Notes under the pieces: model-generated | The model's input: only the letters and a program-made list of their open reading frames with translations | What the model was told of the DNA's origin: nothing | Database searches by the model: none | Position numbers and translations under genes: made by a program | In this document: piece by piece, positions 43,361 through 52,581 of the stretch | Layout of the letters: every line of letters starts with the position of its first letter | Position numbering within the stretch: the first letter of the stretch is position 1 | Assembly: GCA_025463865.1 (NCBI GenBank) | Contig: JAODBH010000218.1 | Location: 1-53,687 of the forward strand | Reading direction: 5' to 3' | DNA from: Actinomycetes bacterium | GTDB taxonomy: Bacteria; Actinomycetota; Acidimicrobiia; IMCC26256; Chersky-534 | DNA length: 53,687 nucleotides

Positions 43361-45805
43361 TCACTCGCTGCGCAGCAGTCGGGCGACGGGTGTGCGGGCG
43401 GCGAGCACGCCAGGACCGAGAGCCACGAGGTTCGCGACGACGAGCGTTGCCGCCGCCACCAGGATCAGCGGCAGGATGGGCGTCGTCACGTGCGGGACGA
43501 CACCGACCTGATTCGCAACCGCGATCCAGGCCAGGCGCCCGGCGACCGTACCGATGAGCGTGGCGAACACGAGCGCCATGAGGGCGATCGTGGTCGCCTG
43601 CCACGTGACGACGACGAAGATCTCCCGGCGTACGAGACCCATCGCCTTGAGCACGGCGAAGTCGTTGCGGCGGGCCCGGAGCGAGATGAGCAGCACGTTC
43701 GTGAGCACGACCAGGGCCAGCGCGGCCAGGATCCCGGCGAGGGCGACGGGTACGTTTCGGACGTAGGTGAGTCCCACGACGTCGGTGGGTCGTTGCGGCT
43801 GGCGGTGCTGCAACCAGTCACCCTGGGCGAAGAGGTCGTGGTAGGGCTGCAGCACCGCGTCGAGCTGGGTGCCACTGCGGGGTGATCCGCTCGTCTTGAC
43901 CAAGAGGTCGAAGTCGTTCGGGTCGTAGTTCGCAGCGTGGATTCGCAGCGCGGCCTGGGTGACGAGAGCGCCCGACCCCAACTCGGTGCTGTCGGTACCG
44001 CTGTAGTTGGACAGCGCGGGGAAGGCGGGCACACCGACGACGCGCATGCGGGTCGCGCCGCCTCGCGGGCGCGCAACCCGCACCACGTCACCGACGCGAC
44101 GATGCAGGAGGCGGAGGGTTCGACGCCCGAGCGCGATCTCACCCGTCGTTGCGGGATCCCTTCCGGTGACCACGACCGGCGCCAGACCGCCCCGCAGCGA
44201 CGCCACCCCGATCGCCGGCACGGCGTGGCCATCGACGAGGAGGCTCGCGTAGCGGAGTCGCGCCACGCCCCCCAGCGCCGCGTGCGTGGTCAGGCCGTGT
44301 TCGAGCTGATCGATGTCGGCCTGTGTGGCCTGATCGCCCTTCGAGACGCTGATCACGGCATCCCAGTTCCAGCCGTACCGGGCGGGAGTGGTGAGCAGGC
44401 CGTCGAGGTTCGCGCCGAACACGAGCGCGCCGATGAGCGCGGCCAACCCGAGCGACATCCCGGCCAGCATCGTCCGTGCCGGAACCGCACGGCCGCGCCC
44501 CGAATCGGTGGCCGCTCCGATCCCGAGTGTCGGGATGAATCCCACTCCGAGCGATCGCAGCACCCGCATGGTCCATGCGGGTGGCGAAGCCGGCTGCTCC
44601 CGCGCGAGCGCGGATCGCACCGCTCGGTACACGCCGGTTGCCGCCAGGAGAACGATCGAGACCAGGACGGCGGTGGCCCCGATGAGGAGGCCGAGCACGT
44701 CGACAACGGTCCCCGGATGCGGTTCTGCGATCCGGGCCGGTCCGATCGGGAATCTCCCCGAGCACGCGATCGCGACCGGCACACTGACGGCCGCCACGAT
44801 GGCGGCGAAGGTGACGACGACCAACATCTCGGACCCGAACAGCTGTCCCTGCTCCATGCCCATCGCGCGCAACGCCGGGAAGTCGGGCGTCCGCGCTCGG
44901 GACCGGCGGACGACGGCTTGGGATGCCGCAATCAACGCCGTCAGTCCGAGCACGACCGCGAAGAGCGCCAGCGCGATCGTGCCCGGGCTCGTCGCCCGGT
45001 GCACCGTCGCCGAGATCTGGCCCACCGTCTGGTATTCGATGCCCTCGTGGGGCAACTGCCGGGCGACGGCGGCACGCAGGGCGGGCAGGTCCTCGACGCC
45101 GTGTCGGAGCCGTACGAAGAGTCCGAAGTAGAGCAACGCGTTCCGGTAGCGTCGGTCGAACGCCTCACTCGGGATGATCCGGGCGGGATTGCTGCCGTCG
45201 GCCGCGACGATGTCGCTGTCGATGCGCCCGATGCCCCGGACCCGCATCCGTATCGGCTGCTCCAACTCGGGGTTGCCGGCCTCGGTGAGCCGACCGGGGT
45301 GGACCACGAGCACGCTGCCAATCCGGAGATGGCGTTGGCGCGCCAGCGCGGGGCTCACGAGCACGCCGTGAAGGTCATCGGGATCAGGGAGCGAACCGGC
45401 CAGCATCTTCGGCCTCGCCAGCGTTCGCAGCGCGTGCCCGTCCCGCAGTGCCAGGACCTCGATGTTGTTGGCGCTCGCCATGTCGACGTGACCGGGTCGA
45501 TCCTCGATCAGGGCGAGCAGGCCGTCGATTCGGCCGACGTCTACCACTTGGGGCAGACGGGCCACCGTCGCCGTCGTGAGCTTGCTCTGGGATCCCAGGT
45601 CCGGGTTGACGAGGACCGTTGCGGCCTGGGACGAGTCCAGGAACCGGGAGAACGCGCTCGCATTCCGGCGGGCGCCGATTGCGGTCGCGACCACGACCCC
45701 GGCGACCAGGCCTGCGAGCACCCCGCCGACGACGAGGAACCGGAGGCTGCGTCGAATCTCGGTTCGGGCGCGGAACCCCACCGCCCGTACATCCGCTCGG
45801 CTCAT
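43361..45805 (-). CDS. FtsX-like ABC transporter permease
   Basis: 814 aa. An N-terminal helix (FLVVGGVLAGLVAGVVVATA), a long periplasmic domain, an FtsX core near residues 285-420 (ALFAVVLGLTALIAASQAVV), a second membrane helix set and a C-terminal FtsX core (PVALAGILAALALVVLTNVLLI; RRNDFAVLKAMGLVRREIF). This is the large MacB/LolC-type layout with two FtsX domains. ATG 45805 (MSRADVRAVGF) is preferred. No ATP-binding subunit lies on either side, so its ATPase must be encoded elsewhere. Convergent with the isochorismatase-fold gene. Confidence 0.85.
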   Translation of the reverse strand: MSRADVRAVGFRARTEIRRSLRFLVVGGVLAGLVAGVVVATAIGARRNASAFSRFLDSSQAATVLVNPDLGSQSKLTTATVARLPQVVDVGRIDGLLALIEDRPGHVDMASANNIEVLALRDGHALRTLARPKMLAGSLPDPDDLHGVLVSPALARQRHLRIGSVLVVHPGRLTEAGNPELEQPIRMRVRGIGRIDSDIVAADGSNPARIIPSEAFDRRYRNALLYFGLFVRLRHGVEDLPALRAAVARQLPHEGIEYQTVGQISATVHRATSPGTIALALFAVVLGLTALIAASQAVVRRSRARTPDFPALRAMGMEQGQLFGSEMLVVVTFAAIVAAVSVPVAIACSGRFPIGPARIAEPHPGTVVDVLGLLIGATAVLVSIVLLAATGVYRAVRSALAREQPASPPAWTMRVLRSLGVGFIPTLGIGAATDSGRGRAVPARTMLAGMSLGLAALIGALVFGANLDGLLTTPARYGWNWDAVISVSKGDQATQADIDQLEHGLTTHAALGGVARLRYASLLVDGHAVPAIGVASLRGGLAPVVVTGRDPATTGEIALGRRTLRLLHRRVGDVVRVARPRGGATRMRVVGVPAFPALSNYSGTDSTELGSGALVTQAALRIHAANYDPNDFDLLVKTSGSPRSGTQLDAVLQPYHDLFAQGDWLQHRQPQRPTDVVGLTYVRNVPVALAGILAALALVVLTNVLLISLRARRNDFAVLKAMGLVRREIFVVVTWQATTIALMALVFATLIGTVAGRLAWIAVANQVGVVPHVTTPILPLILVAAATLVVANLVALGPGVLAARTPVARLLRSE

Positions 45806-45903
45806 TGCCGTGCATCCGAGCACCTCGCGCACCCGTCCACCAAGGGCGCCATCCGGCCTTCCGTGGTGGTGCTGGCACGCCCTCCGAGCCCGGCGGAGCT
45901 CGC

Positions 45904-45922
45904 GGACGACACCGTGTCGTCC
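45904..45922 (-). promoter_or_regulatory. Perfect 19-bp palindrome upstream of the permease
   Basis: GGACGACAC-C-GTGTCGTCC has 9-bp arms and a single central base. It is about 100 nt upstream of the permease ATG and 45 nt past the SnoaL-like stop. The short spacer cannot form a hairpin loop, favouring a dimeric-regulator operator over a terminator. Confidence 0.5.
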
Positions 45923-45966
45923 GGTTGCTCGTCTGCGCCGGGGTCAGGTCCCCCCGGACCGACCGG

Positions 45967-46356
45967 TCAACCCGGCTGGCGGAGCGCGGAGAGCATTGCG
46001 GCGCTGTCGATGTAGAACTCGGCCGCGACCACCTTGCCGTCGCTCAACGTCCACACGTGGGTCTCCGCGACGTCGAACGGCACCTGCGTCGCGATCACGT
46101 TGCCGGCGGTGCGGCCGTACTGCACGACCCGGTCGCCGGCCGCGTAGATCTCGATCGGCGTGACCGTCGACTGGATCGTGCTGGCAAGGGTGATCGCGAA
46201 CGTCGCGATCCCGCCAGGACCCTCGTACCGACCGCCCCACGGCAGCGCTTCGTCCTGGGTGATGACGCAGGCGGGATCGCACAGGTCGATGACCCGCTCG
46301 AGGTTCTTCGCGTCGAATGCGGCGTAGATCTCCTGGATGACCCCGAGATTGGACAT
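45967..46356 (-). CDS. SnoaL-like/NTF2-fold protein
   Basis: 129 aa. [28 protein letters not shown], the central [16 protein letters not shown] and the C-terminal [23 protein letters not shown] follow the nuclear-transport-factor-2/SnoaL pattern (small alpha-beta barrels that include isomerases, cyclases and non-enzymes). ATG 46356; the 602-aa ORF is antisense fusion and rejected. Immediately downstream of the VOC gene (7-nt gap), so co-transcribed. Confidence 0.82.
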   Translation of the reverse strand: MSNLGVIQEIYAAFDAKNLERVIDLCDPACVITQDEALPWGGRYEGPGGIATFAITLASTIQSTVTPIEIYAAGDRVVQYGRTAGNVIATQVPFDVAETHVWTLSDGKVVAAEFYIDSAAMLSALRQPG

Positions 46357-46363
46357 GGCTCCT

Positions 46364-46714
46364 TCAGGGATGGGTGAGCACATTGACGACCCGGCCCGAC
46401 GGGTCTCGGAGCATGAACCGGCGAACACCCCAGGGCTCGTCCCGCAGCTCGTAGACGATCTCCTGGCCGCGATCGACGGCGCGCGCGTGCACCGCGTCGA
46501 CGTCGTCGACCTCGATCGAGACGAACGGGTCGCGGCCTCGCTCCGCGTCGGGCTCGAACACGCTGAGCTGCGCCCCGTGGTTCTGGGGCGAGGCCAGGGT
46601 GACGATCCAACCCAGGTCCATCGCGACGTCGAAGTCGAACACGTCGACGTAGAAGTCGCGGGTCTCGACGGGGTTGGCGACGAACAGATTCGGGACCACC
46701 CTGCGCACGGCCAC
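46364..46714 (-). CDS. VOC-family (glyoxalase/dioxygenase-fold) protein
   Basis: 116 aa single VOC unit: [23 protein letters not shown], the middle [19 protein letters not shown] and the end [22 protein letters not shown] proteins bind metal and act on diverse substrates or confer resistance. GTG 46714 lies 6 nt downstream of a TACCCT hexamer (46726-46721, minus strand), so a leaderless start is likely; GTG 46708 is also possible. First gene of a two-gene run with the SnoaL-like protein. Confidence 0.82.
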   Translation of the reverse strand: MAVRRVVPNLFVANPVETRDFYVDVFDFDVAMDLGWIVTLASPQNHGAQLSVFEPDAERGRDPFVSIEVDDVDAVHARAVDRGQEIVYELRDEPWGVRRFMLRDPSGRVVNVLTHP

Positions 46715-46720
46715 GGGTGC

Positions 46721-46726
46721 AGGGTA
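46721..46726 (-). promoter_or_regulatory. -10 element of a likely leaderless VOC promoter
   Basis: TACCCT on the minus strand, 6 nt before GTG 46714. Confidence 0.4.
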
Positions 46727-46849
46727 ACGAAGGCGCCCGCGGTCCGGCGCCCCGTGCCGACCGCGGTACGAATCGGGTACCTTCCGGGACCAAGTCGTCC
46801 GGCCGAGCGCCGGCGACCGGCTCGAAACCGACGGGGGAGGGTTCGAGGC

Positions 46850-48094
46850 GTGACGGCACCCGCGACGCTCGACGGCATCGACCTCACCGATCTCGACAAC
46901 TTCGCGCGGGGATTCCCGCACGACGTCTTCGCGGTCCATCGTCGGGAGGCGCCGGTCTTCTGGCACGAACCCACGCCGCACACGCCTGACGGTGAAGGGT
47001 TCTGGTCCGTCGCAACGTACGCCGAGACGCTGCGCGTGTTGAGCGACCCGGAGACGTATTCGTCCGAGCGCGGCGGGAGCCGCACGGGTGGCGGCACGCT
47101 CCTCCAGGACCTTGCCATGGCCGGCTTCGTCCTCACGATGATGGATGATCCCCGCCACAACCGGATCCGCCGCCTGGTGAGCACCGGGCTCACTCCGCGT
47201 CGGGTCGCGGCGTTCGAGGACGACCTGCGGCGTCGCACCCGAGCCCTGATCTCGGGGGTCGAGGACGCGACCCCGTTCGACTTCGTCGGCCAGGTCGCGT
47301 CGGAGCTGCCGATCCAGGTCATCTGCTCGCTCCTCGGTGTACCGGACGACGACCGGCACCAGCTGAAGGGCGTGATGGACGCGGCGTTCGACGTACGGGA
47401 GGGCGACGCCGGCGGCGCGCTGGCCGAGCCTGGGCGGATGGCGCGTGCCCGCACGTACGCCGAAGCACTGATCGCCGAGAAGCGGGCCCGACCGACCGAC
47501 GACATGCTCTCGGTGGTGGTGCACGCCACCCTCGACGACACCGAACCGCCACAACTTTCCGACGTCGAGGTGTTCTCCTTCTTCTTCCTCCTCTTCTCGG
47601 CCGGGTCCGACACCACCCGCAACGCGACGTCGGCCGGACTGCTCGCGCTGATCGAACGCCCGGAGATGCTCGACGCGTTGCGGGTCGATCCGACGTTGAT
47701 CCCCACCGCCGTCGAGGAGATCCTCCGGTGGAGCGCGCCATCGCCGTCGAAGCGTCGGACCGCCACCAGGCTCACCGAGCTCGGTGGTCACACCGTCGAG
47801 GCCGGTGACAAGGTCTTCTTCTGGGAGTCATCCGCGAATCGCGACGAGCTCGTGTTCGACGCACCGATGACCTTCGACATCCGTCGCAACCCGAATCCGC
47901 ATCTCTCGTTCGGGCATGGCGTGCACTACTGCCTGGGCGCGAACCTCGCCCGGCTGGAGCTGCGGGTCATGTTCGAGGAGCTGCTGGGCACGTTCGCCCG
48001 CTACGAGGTCGTCGAGCCGGCGGAGTGGACCCGCAGCAACCGTCACACCGGGATCCGACGCCTCTGTCTCGAGCTCGACCGATCACCCCGCTGA
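46850..48094 (+). CDS. Cytochrome P450
   Basis: 414 aa bacterial P450. Haem-binding loop [17 protein letters not shown] with the axial Cys, I-helix [10 protein letters not shown] (oxygen activation), K-helix EEILR and helix [14 protein letters not shown]. Soluble, no membrane anchor. GTG 46850 follows GGGGGAGGG at good spacing and gives the right length; the long ORF from 46337 is rejected. Its redox partner (ferredoxin) is not adjacent. It is divergent from the VOC/SnoaL pair and followed by a VOC-like gene. Confidence 0.95.
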   Translation: MTAPATLDGIDLTDLDNFARGFPHDVFAVHRREAPVFWHEPTPHTPDGEGFWSVATYAETLRVLSDPETYSSERGGSRTGGGTLLQDLAMAGFVLTMMDDPRHNRIRRLVSTGLTPRRVAAFEDDLRRRTRALISGVEDATPFDFVGQVASELPIQVICSLLGVPDDDRHQLKGVMDAAFDVREGDAGGALAEPGRMARARTYAEALIAEKRARPTDDMLSVVVHATLDDTEPPQLSDVEVFSFFFLLFSAGSDTTRNATSAGLLALIERPEMLDALRVDPTLIPTAVEEILRWSAPSPSKRRTATRLTELGGHTVEAGDKVFFWESSANRDELVFDAPMTFDIRRNPNPHLSFGHGVHYCLGANLARLELRVMFEELLGTFARYEVVEPAEWTRSNRHTGIRRLCLELDRSPR

Positions 48095-48136
48095 TCCACC
48101 TGGCTTGCGCACCCCCGACCGAAGGACGGTTACCAC

Positions 48137-49099
48137 GTGCTCGACTTCCTCGTGAGCGCAGACCTCCTGATCGACGACTTCACCGCGGTCGTCGAGCGCG
48201 CGCAGACCCGTCTCGGCTTCGGGGCGCCGCGTGACAACTGGTTCGGTGGGGCCGAAGGCCGCGGGTTCGAGGTCGTGTTCCTCCGCGCCCAGCCGTCGCT
48301 CAAGGCGGCGCCGACCCGGCTCGAGATCATGGCCTCCCGCTCGATCGACCCGTCGATCCCCATGGCGATGACGCTTCCGCACATGCCCGGTCTCCGCCGG
48401 CATCAGGAGGCGTTCCCGGTCCGCACCCACGGCACCGTGTTCGCGACGAGCGAGATGCAGACGGCGATCGACCGCGTGCGGGAGCTCGGCATCCGGCACT
48501 GGCTCGACGCCAAGAACGAGCTCGCACCGCACGACCGCCTCTGGATCGGAGTATCCGAGGACGGCAAGGACGAATGGATCCCGGGGGACGACGGCGGGCT
48601 CCTCATCGAGCTGGTCGAGTCGGCGTCGATTCCCGGGGTCGTCGAATCCGCGGAGCTCCCCGACCCCACCGACCTGTCGACCATGGAGCCCGGAGCCCTG
48701 GTGCGGATCGTGGCCCGACGATGGTTGGTGCCCGACGTCGATAGCTCGCGCGACGCGTTGCAACACACCTTCGGCGTCGAGATCGACGAAGCCATCCCGA
48801 CCGGGCGGGGCGGCGACGGCCGGGTGCTCACCATCCGACCCGACCATCCGCGCAGCGCCGTCGTCGAGATGATCCAGCCGAGCACCGGAACGGAGGAGGC
48901 CGCGCTCGTCGACCGGCACGGACCCCTACCCTGGCGGATCATCGTCGCGGTCAACGGCCTCGACGCCAAGCGGGAAGACCTCGAACGCCGGGGAACGCCG
49001 TACGAGAACCGCGCCGACCACGTGACCGGCGCCGACAGTGTGGCCGTCGACCCCACGATCCTGAGCGGCGTCCCGATGTCCTTCGTCGACGTGCCCTGA
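48137..49099 (+). CDS. VOC/glyoxalase-like two-domain protein
   Basis: 320 aa. The N-terminal part (MLDFLVSADLLIDDFTAVVERAQTRLGF) and the middle (FATSEMQTAIDRVRELGIRHWLD; LLIELVES) read like one VOC-type domain and the C-terminal half (VDSSRDALQHTFGVEIDEA, SVAVDPTILSGVPMSFVDVP) like a second. GTG 48137 follows GAAGGACGG. Co-directional with the P450, 42 nt downstream, so probably same transcript. Assignment is by pattern only; substrate unknown. Confidence 0.62.
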   Translation: MLDFLVSADLLIDDFTAVVERAQTRLGFGAPRDNWFGGAEGRGFEVVFLRAQPSLKAAPTRLEIMASRSIDPSIPMAMTLPHMPGLRRHQEAFPVRTHGTVFATSEMQTAIDRVRELGIRHWLDAKNELAPHDRLWIGVSEDGKDEWIPGDDGGLLIELVESASIPGVVESAELPDPTDLSTMEPGALVRIVARRWLVPDVDSSRDALQHTFGVEIDEAIPTGRGGDGRVLTIRPDHPRSAVVEMIQPSTGTEEAALVDRHGPLPWRIIVAVNGLDAKREDLERRGTPYENRADHVTGADSVAVDPTILSGVPMSFVDVP

Positions 49100-49107
49100 G
49101 TCGGCGG

Positions 49108-49359
49108 TCAGCCGTCCTTCGCTTCGTCCTCGGGGGCGGTCACGACCTGGGCGGCGGTTGCGAGGCCGTCGGCGAGGTAGGCGATGAGGCGGGATGCGTC
49201 CTCGATCGAGAGCGGGAAGGTCTCGGTGCAGGTGTCACCGCGCCAGACGCTGAGGTTGACCAGGCCCTGATCGAGGTGCCAAGAGGCGCGGAGCGCGGTG
49301 CCGTCCTCGTCGATGAACAGCTCCTTGCCGACGGGAGGGAACGGGTGCACTTCGCCCAT
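49108..49359 (-). CDS. Small conserved hypothetical protein
   Basis: 83 aa with beta-strand character: GTALRASWHLDQGLVNLSVWRGDTCTETFPLSIEDASRLIAYLADGL, then an acidic tail. It looks like a globular single-domain protein of a type seen in actinobacteria. One Cys. Convergent with the VOC-like gene. ATG 49359; a 7-bp inverted repeat lies about 20 nt upstream. Function unknown. Confidence 0.68.
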   Translation of the reverse strand: MGEVHPFPPVGKELFIDEDGTALRASWHLDQGLVNLSVWRGDTCTETFPLSIEDASRLIAYLADGLATAAQVVTAPEDEAKDG

Positions 49360-49380
49360 GAGCAGAGTGTGGGCCCGGCG

Positions 49381-49398
49381 AGCTGGAGCTGTCCAGCT
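49381..49398. promoter_or_regulatory. Inverted repeat AGCTGGA-GCTG-TCCAGCT
   Basis: Perfect 7-bp arms around a 4-nt spacer, between two minus-strand genes. It could terminate the upstream membrane-protein transcript or act as operator for the 83-aa gene. No T tract follows. Confidence 0.35.
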
Positions 49399-49440
49399 GC
49401 TAGCGGCCGGCCCCGGCCTGTCGACTCGGCTCGGCCGCCG

Positions 49441-49932
49441 TCAGGGCGCTTCGAGCAGGGCGGGAAGGAGCTCGGGCCCGTGACGAGTGACGTCGGCGCG
49501 GGTGGGCGCCGACATCGCGAGTCCGGCGAATGTGAACACCGCCGCGACGAGCGTGAGCCAAGGCGTGGCGGTGACGACCGTGGCGAAGAAGCCCACGAGC
49601 TCGACGCAGTTGGACGCGGCGACCTTCAGGAAGAACAGCTGACGGTATTCGCCGCGGACCGCGTCGGGAGTCTCACCGACGATCGGCCGCCGACGCAGTG
49701 CCGCCACGGTCACCAGAGCTGCGATGCCGACCAACACGATCACGCCGAGCCAGACCTCCACCGACGTGCGTGAGCCGTGCCCCGACGTGATGAAGAACGC
49801 AGCCAGCACGATCAGGACATCGGCCTGGACGAAGCTCAACGAGAGCGTTCGCAACTCGGGCAAGGTCGCCCGCCCGCGGGGTCGGACCGGGCTGATGAAC
49901 CGCCACGTGCCGCGCCATCCCGGATCATCCAT
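49441..49932 (-). CDS. Membrane protein of unknown function
   Basis: 163 aa with about four hydrophobic segments (FVQADVLIVLAAFFITSG, VWLGVIVLVGIAALVTVAAL, ELVGFFATVVTATPWLTLVAAVFTFAGLAM) after a basic N-terminus. ATG 49932 (MDDPGWRGTWRF) is preferred to the 298-aa ORF, whose extension is Pro/Arg-rich and antisense-like. No recognised domain. Diverges from the ECF sigma factor gene about 155 nt away. Confidence 0.68.
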   Translation of the reverse strand: MDDPGWRGTWRFISPVRPRGRATLPELRTLSLSFVQADVLIVLAAFFITSGHGSRTSVEVWLGVIVLVGIAALVTVAALRRRPIVGETPDAVRGEYRQLFFLKVAASNCVELVGFFATVVTATPWLTLVAAVFTFAGLAMSAPTRADVTRHGPELLPALLEAP

Positions 49933-50087
49933 CCGACAGATGTTCCCGTACCCCGTCCGATCGAACCGCAGGGCCCGAGCGCGGGTCAGACGGGCAGGCT
50001 GGGCCCTCGGATGACATTCTTCGGTGGAATCGAATCCGAAGGCGATGTTCGTGCGTGTGTTCGGCAGTGACCGGTTCGGGGGGACGG

Positions 50088-50609
50088 ATGGAAGCGGCGC
50101 CGGCGGATCTCGTGGCGTTCTGCGCCCGGGAATGGTCCCGCCTGGTCGGAACGCTGACGCTCTACACGGGGGACCGCCTCCTCGGTGAGGAGCTGGCCCA
50201 GGAGACGCTGGCCCGTGTGTGTCGCGATTGGGCGCGCATCGGGAATCTGGAGTCTCCCGGAGGTTGGGCGCACCGCGTGGGAGTGAACCTCGCGAACTCG
50301 CACCGACGCCGACAGCGTTCGGCCCGGCGGGCCGCATCCAGGATGGCGCAACGTCCGGACGCGGCGGCGATGACCGATCTCGCGGCGGCCGTGGCGATTC
50401 GCGGGGCGGTGGCGAAGCTTCCGGAGCGTCAACGTCGGGCGCTCGTCCTCCGGTACTACGCCGACCTCTCGGTACGCGAGGTCGCCGACGCGATGCGCGT
50501 CCCGGAAGGCACGGTCAAGACGCTCACCCGCAGGGCGATCGAACGATTGCGGGCGGCAGATCTCCTCGGCGACGCCGAGTTCGAAAGGGAAGCGACCGAT
50601 GTCCACTGA
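50088..50609 (+). CDS. ECF-type (SigE/Sig-70 family) RNA polymerase sigma factor
   Basis: 173 aa. Region 2 (LVGTLTLYTGDRLLGEELAQETLARVCRDWARI, EVGGWAHRVGVNLA-type) and region 4 (LPERQRRALVLRYYADLSVREVADAMRVPEGTVKTLTRRAIERLR) are complete; there is no region 3. This fits the SigE-like ECF group of actinobacteria. ATG 50088 is preceded by GGGGGGA; the extra 11 residues of the track ORF are not needed. Its end overlaps the next gene by 11 nt, the usual sign of a sigma/partner pair. Confidence 0.9.
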   Translation: MEAAPADLVAFCAREWSRLVGTLTLYTGDRLLGEELAQETLARVCRDWARIGNLESPGGWAHRVGVNLANSHRRRQRSARRAASRMAQRPDAAAMTDLAAAVAIRGAVAKLPERQRRALVLRYYADLSVREVADAMRVPEGTVKTLTRRAIERLRAADLLGDAEFEREATDVH

Positions 50610-51753
50610 ACTGCGCGACACGTTGGAGCTCGGAGCGGGTCAACCCGGATCGACGGCGGACGTCCAGGTCGCCTGGACCCGCGGACGCAAGCTGCGCCGG
50701 CGCCGCACGCTGCGGCGCGGGACCGGCGCGGTCCTGGCTGCATGCATCGTCGTGGCGGGCGTGTACTCCGTCGTCGGCACCGGGAATGACGAACGCGCCG
50801 GACGGCTCTCCGTCGCCACCGACGGAGCCGATCCCGCGGCGGCCGACTTCGCGTTCTCGATGGCGATGCCTGCGGGATGGACGCAGACCTCGCAGTCGCT
50901 CAGCCCCGGCCTGACGGCACCGGCGCGGATCTTTGTCGCGTCGACGTTCGACGCGCCGGCGTCCGGGACGTTTGCACGCGGATGCGCGATCCTTCCGCCG
51001 GCCGAGGCCCTGTCGAAGATGCGATCGGTCGATGCGTTGGTCTGGGTCTTCGAGACCGCCGCTTCGGGTGGCGGCGTGCCTCGCCCGGCCCACCTGGACG
51101 ATGCGGCGGGGTCCGAGCTGCCGTGCGGAGGCGGACCGGTCGCGCCCGGGATCCGCGCCCGCTGGATCCCGTTCACCGAGTCGGGCCGCGACATCTACGC
51201 GGTCGTCGCGGTCGGAGGCGACGCGAGCTCGGAGCGACAAGCGCAGGCATACGCACTGCTGAACTCCATCCAATTCGACGGAACCCCGCCAACAGTCACG
51301 CTTCCGCCCACCGGGCCCCCGGCGACCACGCTCCCGCCCGCGGCCACGACCACCCCGCCGGCCTCGACCGTGCCCGCGGCGAACCTCCCGCCGGCGGACG
51401 CACCGACGGACGCGCGCATCCGGAAGGCCGTGCTCGGATGGCTCGGGACACCAACCGCTGACCTCGCGCCATACGTGGAGGACTTCGCGTCGATCCGGGA
51501 CGTCGAGCTACAAGGCGCGGCGCAACACTCGGCCGCCGAGCTCGCGGCGTACAGCGGTCAGGTCGACTCGGTGACCCTGACGAGTCCCACGACGGCCGAC
51601 GTGCAGTACACGCTGCTCAACGGCGGGCACGTCGTCTTCAGCTCGCTCTCGGGCAGGGTGGTCGAGATCAACGGTCAGTGGATGGTCTCCCGCGAGACGG
51701 TCTGCGACCTCCTGACCCGAGGCGGCCTGCAATGTCCGCCGCGGTCCAGATGA
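50599..51753 (+). CDS. Single-pass membrane protein, probable sigma-factor partner
   Basis: 384 aa. Cytosolic N-terminus of about 35 residues (RGRKLRRRRTLRRG basic), a membrane helix (GAVLAACIVVAGVYSVVG), an extracellular domain with Cys residues (FARGCAIL, ELPCGGG), a Pro/Thr linker (PPTVTLPPTGPPATTLPP) and a C-terminal NTF2-like domain ending CDLLTRGGLQCPP. Overlaps the ECF gene by 11 nt, so it is likely its regulator or target. There is no classical zinc anti-sigma motif (HxxxCxxC), so the mechanism would be different. Confidence 0.66.
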   Translation: MSTELRDTLELGAGQPGSTADVQVAWTRGRKLRRRRTLRRGTGAVLAACIVVAGVYSVVGTGNDERAGRLSVATDGADPAAADFAFSMAMPAGWTQTSQSLSPGLTAPARIFVASTFDAPASGTFARGCAILPPAEALSKMRSVDALVWVFETAASGGGVPRPAHLDDAAGSELPCGGGPVAPGIRARWIPFTESGRDIYAVVAVGGDASSERQAQAYALLNSIQFDGTPPTVTLPPTGPPATTLPPAATTTPPASTVPAANLPPADAPTDARIRKAVLGWLGTPTADLAPYVEDFASIRDVELQGAAQHSAAELAAYSGQVDSVTLTSPTTADVQYTLLNGGHVVFSSLSGRVVEINGQWMVSRETVCDLLTRGGLQCPPRSR

Positions 51754-51762
51754 TGTGGGGGA

Positions 51763-52038
51763 GTGACGCGCGCCGCTGACTACGACAGGCGCGCGCGCTC
51801 CGTTGCGCCCTACGGTCGGATCCGATGGGATCCGACCGGTGAAAGACGCAGACCTGACGTGAGTTGGAAGCTCTGGCGGGTCGAGGCGCTGGTCGCCGGT
51901 ATCGCGTGCGTCTTCCTGTTGGTGAAGTCGGTGGTCGACGCGTACAGCGGCCACGGTTTCCTCAGCGACCTCGCGTACGGGGTGATCGCGGGCGGTGCAG
52001 CCGCGCTTTGCTGGCGCAACAGCAACGCCCCTCGTTGA
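51763..52038 (+). CDS. Small membrane protein
   Basis: Up to 91 aa. The C-terminal part holds two hydrophobic stretches: VEALVAGIACVFLLVKSVVDAY and DLAYGVIAGGAAALCW. The N-terminal 32 residues are polar. GTG 51763 is the track start; GTG 51859 (MSWKLWRVEAL) would give a 59-aa version that begins just before the first helix and is equally plausible. No family recognised. Confidence 0.55.
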   Translation: MTRAADYDRRARSVAPYGRIRWDPTGERRRPDVSWKLWRVEALVAGIACVFLLVKSVVDAYSGHGFLSDLAYGVIAGGAAALCWRNSNAPR

Positions 52039-52111
52039 GCGAGGCGCATTCGGGTACCGTCTCGCGCACACCCACGCCATCCGGGCCGGGCGAGTGGTTC
52101 GAAGAGCGCGC

Positions 52112-52543
52112 ATGAGCCTTCGGAACTTGGGACGCATCGCCGTCGCCTTCTTCATCGGTCTCGCCGGATACGTCCACTACCGGATCTGGAAGGTCGAGTA
52201 CCGCCACGCACCGGTGCGCGAGATGTTCGTCGCCAACTGGGTCCTGTCGGCCGTGATCGCCGTCGGCCTGGTCCTCGTCGTACTCGTGCCGGCCATCCGA
52301 TGGCTCGGTCGCCTGTTGCTCGTCGGCGCACTGCTGCTCGCGGTCGGGAGCATCATCGCGTTCGTGCTGAGCCGCGGGCCCGGCCTCCCGACCTTCCACG
52401 GCACCTTCAAGGAGAGCGGCCTCGAGACCACCGGCAAGTACGTCTTCGACCTCGGGAGTGCGAAGGTGATCCTGGTCTCCGAGTCGATCGCCGCGGTCCT
52501 GTCGATCGTCCTCCTGATCCCGGGTCGGAGGACGCGTCACTGA
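52112..52543 (+). CDS. Four-helix membrane protein of unknown function
   Basis: 143 aa with about four hydrophobic segments: LGRIAVAFFIGLAGYV, ANWVLSAVIAVGLVLVVLV, LGRLLLVGALLLAVGSIIAFVL and AKVILVSESIAAVLSIVLLI. A conserved-looking polar stretch (GTFKESGLETTGKYVFDLG) lies between helices 3 and 4. ATG 52112 is preferred over the track ORF (51995). A TACCGT hexamer about 60 nt upstream may be its -10. No family recognised. Confidence 0.68.
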   Translation: MSLRNLGRIAVAFFIGLAGYVHYRIWKVEYRHAPVREMFVANWVLSAVIAVGLVLVVLVPAIRWLGRLLLVGALLLAVGSIIAFVLSRGPGLPTFHGTFKESGLETTGKYVFDLGSAKVILVSESIAAVLSIVLLIPGRRTRH

Positions 52544-52581
52544 CCTGCCGCGTTCGAGCGGTCACCGGCAACAATGGCGCC

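Noticed and set aside
43937-46015. 692-aa plus-strand ORF antisense to the permease
   Set aside because: Arg/His/Asp-rich repetitive translation; the FtsX-like permease on the minus strand has clear membrane helices.
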